Shown here one piece after another: positions 62,100 through 64,000 of a stretch of DNA of 64,000 nucleotides. Location: positions 62,001-126,000 of the forward strand of contig NZ_MSJM01000003.1 of NCBI RefSeq assembly GCF_001921845.1, read 5' to 3'. The position numbers and the translations under genes are program-made. How positions within the stretch are numbered: position 1 is the first letter of the stretch; every line of letters starts with the position of its first letter. This DNA comes from Streptococcus cuniculi. Its GTDB lineage: Bacteria; Bacillota; Bacilli; Lactobacillales; Streptococcaceae. The notes beneath the pieces are model-generated. The model ran no database searches, had not been told where the DNA came from, and was given only the letters and a program-made list of their open reading frames with translations.

Positions 62100-63159
62100 T
62101 TGGCAAGACCAGCTAGACCAGGCTGGCTTTACCAGTTTTACCCCTATTCAAGAACAGATGTTTGAGCCGATTCATGCAGGAGAAACAGTCCTTGGAATCA
62201 GCCCGACAGGGACTGGTAAGACCTTGGCTTATCTGCTCCCGACCCTCTTGACCATTCAGCCAAAAAAGGCCCAGCAGTTGCTGATTCTAGCACCGAATAC
62301 TGAACTGGCAGGACAAATCTTTGAGGTGTGTAAAACCTGGGCCGAATCGATTGGACTTCAGGCGCAGTTATTCCTATCTGGCTCTAGCCAAAAACGCCAA
62401 ATCGAACGCTTGAAAAAAGGGCCTGAAATCTTGATTGGTACTCCGGGGCGGATTTTTGAGCTGATTAAACTCAAGAAAGTCAAGATGATGAATGTCCACA
62501 CCATTGTCCTAGATGAATTTGACCAGTTGCTCAGCGATTCTCAATATCCTTTTGTCGATAAAATTTGTCGCTACGCGCCACGTGATCATCAGTTGATTTA
62601 CATGAGTGCAACCAGTCAAGTTGATCCAGACAAACTAGCTCCCCATACCCGCACGATTGCCATTGACAATATGGAGTTGACCAACATTCAACACTTTTAT
62701 CTCGAAGTGGACAAACGGGAAAAGGTTGAGCTGCTTCGCAAACTCGCTCATGTTGAAGATTTCCGTGGCCTCGTATTTTTTAACTCCCTGTCCGACCTCG
62801 GAAGTGCCGAGGAAAAATTGCAGTACCGTGGTATTGAAGCCGTTTCTCTTGCCAGCGACGTTAATGTCAAATTCCGCAAGGTTATCTTGGAAAAATTTAA
62901 AAACCATGCCCTCACCTTGCTACTTGCAACAGACTTGGTTGCGCGGGGCATTGATATTGAACTGCTTGAATGCGTCGTCAACTATGATGTGCCACGAGAC
63001 AAAGAAACCTATACCCACCGCGCAGGACGGACTGGTCGCATGGGAAAAGACGGATTTGTCATTACCCTCATCAGCCACCCAGAAGAGCTCAAATCGCTCA
63101 AGAAATACGCCACCGTCCGCCAACTGTTCCTCAAAAATCAGATGTTATATGTAGAGTAA
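62077..63159 (+). CDS. DEAD-box-like RNA helicase with DEFD motif II
   Basis: 360-residue SF2 RNA helicase. Visible are the Q-motif region FTPIQEQM, Walker A SPTGTGKT, motif Ib-like TPGRIFEL, motif II VLDEFDQLL (DEFD instead of DEAD), SAT, and motif VI HRAGRTGR. It is a short helicase without long tails. The DEFD change keeps the Asp-Glu pair. AAGGAG precedes the ATG. It is probably one of the streptococcal RNA-decay or ribosome-assembly helicases. Confidence 0.9.
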   Translation: MKTTLPASWQDQLDQAGFTSFTPIQEQMFEPIHAGETVLGISPTGTGKTLAYLLPTLLTIQPKKAQQLLILAPNTELAGQIFEVCKTWAESIGLQAQLFLSGSSQKRQIERLKKGPEILIGTPGRIFELIKLKKVKMMNVHTIVLDEFDQLLSDSQYPFVDKICRYAPRDHQLIYMSATSQVDPDKLAPHTRTIAIDNMELTNIQHFYLEVDKREKVELLRKLAHVEDFRGLVFFNSLSDLGSAEEKLQYRGIEAVSLASDVNVKFRKVILEKFKNHALTLLLATDLVARGIDIELLECVVNYDVPRDKETYTHRAGRTGRMGKDGFVITLISHPEELKSLKKYATVRQLFLKNQMLYVE

Positions 63160-63165
63160 ACGAAA

Positions 63166-63342
63166 GAGGCTGGGACAAAAGTCCCTTGCCTCGTTACGTT
63201 TCATAGGTTTAACAGGTTGACGCAGTAGTTGTCGGGCTTGTAAAACATTGATAAATCAATATTCTACAAGCCACGTCAACCTTGCGGGGGTGGGACTACA
63301 AAATCGATTTCTACGAAATCACGATTTTTGTCCCACTCCCTC
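63166..63342. repeat. 177-bp repeat with inverted ends between convergent genes
   Basis: Ends GAGGCTGGGACAAAAG and TTTTTGTCCCACTCCCTC are inverted copies of each other. The interior holds TTTAACAGGTTGACG and TTGATAAATCAA, both shared with 23896-24160, and CGATTTCTACGAAATCACG. It probably also acts as a terminator for both flanking genes. Confidence 0.65.
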
Positions 63343-63347
63343 TTTTC

Positions 63348-64000
63348 TTATTGTGCAGGTCTAGCTGACTGCTGATCATAGTAAATCAATTGTGGATTGA
63401 GATTCTTTCCAAGCAACTCGCTGACTGTCACCGGTTGATAACCTTGTCCCACGAGATAATCAAGGACCGAGGTCAGAGAATCAACCGTCGGTTGATGAAT
63501 ATCGTGCATCAAGATGATACTACCCGGATAGGTGCAGGCCTTCACCTCACCTAGGATGGCCACAGGATTGCGACTCTGCCAGTCTTTTGAATCGACAGAC
63601 CAGTAGATAACAGGTAACTGCATGATGGACATAACAGATTGGTTGACAGAACCATACGGCGGACGCATCATGGTAGGAGCTTGTCCTGTCACTTTTTGAA
63701 TCGCCTCTTGAGTCCGATCCATCTCTTGCTTGACTTGATCGCCTGATAAGGTGACAAGGTTGGCATGATCCCAAGTGTGGCTCGCTACTTCATGACCTTC
63801 AGCAACAATCCGTTTGAGAATTTCTTCATTGCCTGCAATATTTTGACCGAGGACAAAGAAGGTCGCCTTGACATTGTACTTCTTCAGAATATCCAGTACC
63901 TGCGGTGTCGTCACAGCACTTGGACCATCATCAAAGGTAAGAGCGATTCTCTTTTGATGCTTCTTAGCTTCTTCTTCAGCCTGATAGGCCGCATAGGCCT
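63348..64000 (-). CDS. pgdA: Peptidoglycan/polysaccharide N-acetylglucosamine deacetylase, C-terminal part (5' end outside window)
   Basis: 217 codons of a carbohydrate esterase 4 (NodB) protein. The catalytic motif TFDDGP is near the visible start, HTWDH (metal His) near residue 77, RPPYGS near 118, and the later DxxDW-type DSKDW. It removes acetyl groups from peptidoglycan GlcNAc and so raises lysozyme resistance. The N-terminal membrane anchor and linker lie beyond the window. The true start is not visible. Confidence 0.88.
   Translation of the reverse strand, partial: AYAAYQAEEEAKKHQKRIALTFDDGPSAVTTPQVLDILKKYNVKATFFVLGQNIAGNEEILKRIVAEGHEVASHTWDHANLVTLSGDQVKQEMDRTQEAIQKVTGQAPTMMRPPYGSVNQSVMSIMQLPVIYWSVDSKDWQSRNPVAILGEVKACTYPGSIILMHDIHQPTVDSLTSVLDYLVGQGYQPVTVSELLGKNLNPQLIYYDQQSARPAQ

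Overview
The window is a chromosomal segment of a Streptococcus. The evidence is the vicR-vicK-vicX operon with a single-pass VicK, the lafB-lafA glycolipid pair, the divergent ccpA/pepQ pair, pbp2B, streptococcal small families (DUF3114, DUF3272, DUF975) and RUP-like repeats. I do not assign a species. An intact citB-citZ-icd operon and a complete leuA-leuB-leuC-leuD operon point to a strain able to make 2-oxoglutarate and leucine. I saw no rRNA, tRNA, CRISPR array, prophage or intact insertion sequence.

Layout. 1-3.5 kb: the 5' part of pbp2B, then vicX, vicK and vicR. 3.6-11.6 kb: a type I restriction-modification island with two silent single-TRD hsdS cassettes in inverted orientation around a tyrosine recombinase, then hsdM, a half-length hsdS, hsdR and a second half-length hsdS-like gene. 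11.6-18.5 kb: adhP between 130-bp direct repeats, small conserved genes, and thrS, whose likely threonine T-box lies two genes upstream. 18.5-23.8 kb: lafA, lafB, ccpA, pepQ and a GNAT gene. 23.9-28.4 kb: a repeat-rich gap and two Rrf2-regulated redox modules. 28.6-33.6 kb: citB-citZ-icd. 33.8-42.8 kb: an OYE/TetR pair, a MerR regulator, a P-loop kinase, tgt, DUF975, an M42 peptidase, birA, DUF3272 and mgtC. 42.8-52.8 kb: an AT-rich accessory operon for nucleoside uptake and breakdown (nucleoside hydrolase, ABC importer without its own ATPase, HAD phosphatase, TIM-barrel isomerase, adenosine deaminase, DeoR regulator) ending in a secreted protein and an unrecognised protein. 52.9-60.3 kb: dnaX, a free-methionine sulfoxide reductase, and the leu operon with a leader peptide, attenuator and CodY boxes. 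60.3-64 kb: udk, a Gfo/Idh oxidoreductase, a DEAD-type helicase and a peptidoglycan deacetylase cut by the window end.

The points most worth a second look are these. (1) Four genes (lafB, birA, the DUF3272 gene and the msrC-like gene) lack a Shine-Dalgarno and have an extended -10 promoter only 6-7 bases before the ATG, which predicts leaderless mRNAs. (2) In the restriction system hsdM lies between the expressed hsdS and the inverted cassettes, so a simple inversion would also flip hsdM. (3) The nucleoside operon has a cre site at its predicted start point and carries two genes I cannot identify. (4) The leu leader encodes a short Leu-rich peptide with mutually exclusive antiterminator and terminator stems. 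(5) The thrS T-box is separated from thrS by two unrelated genes.
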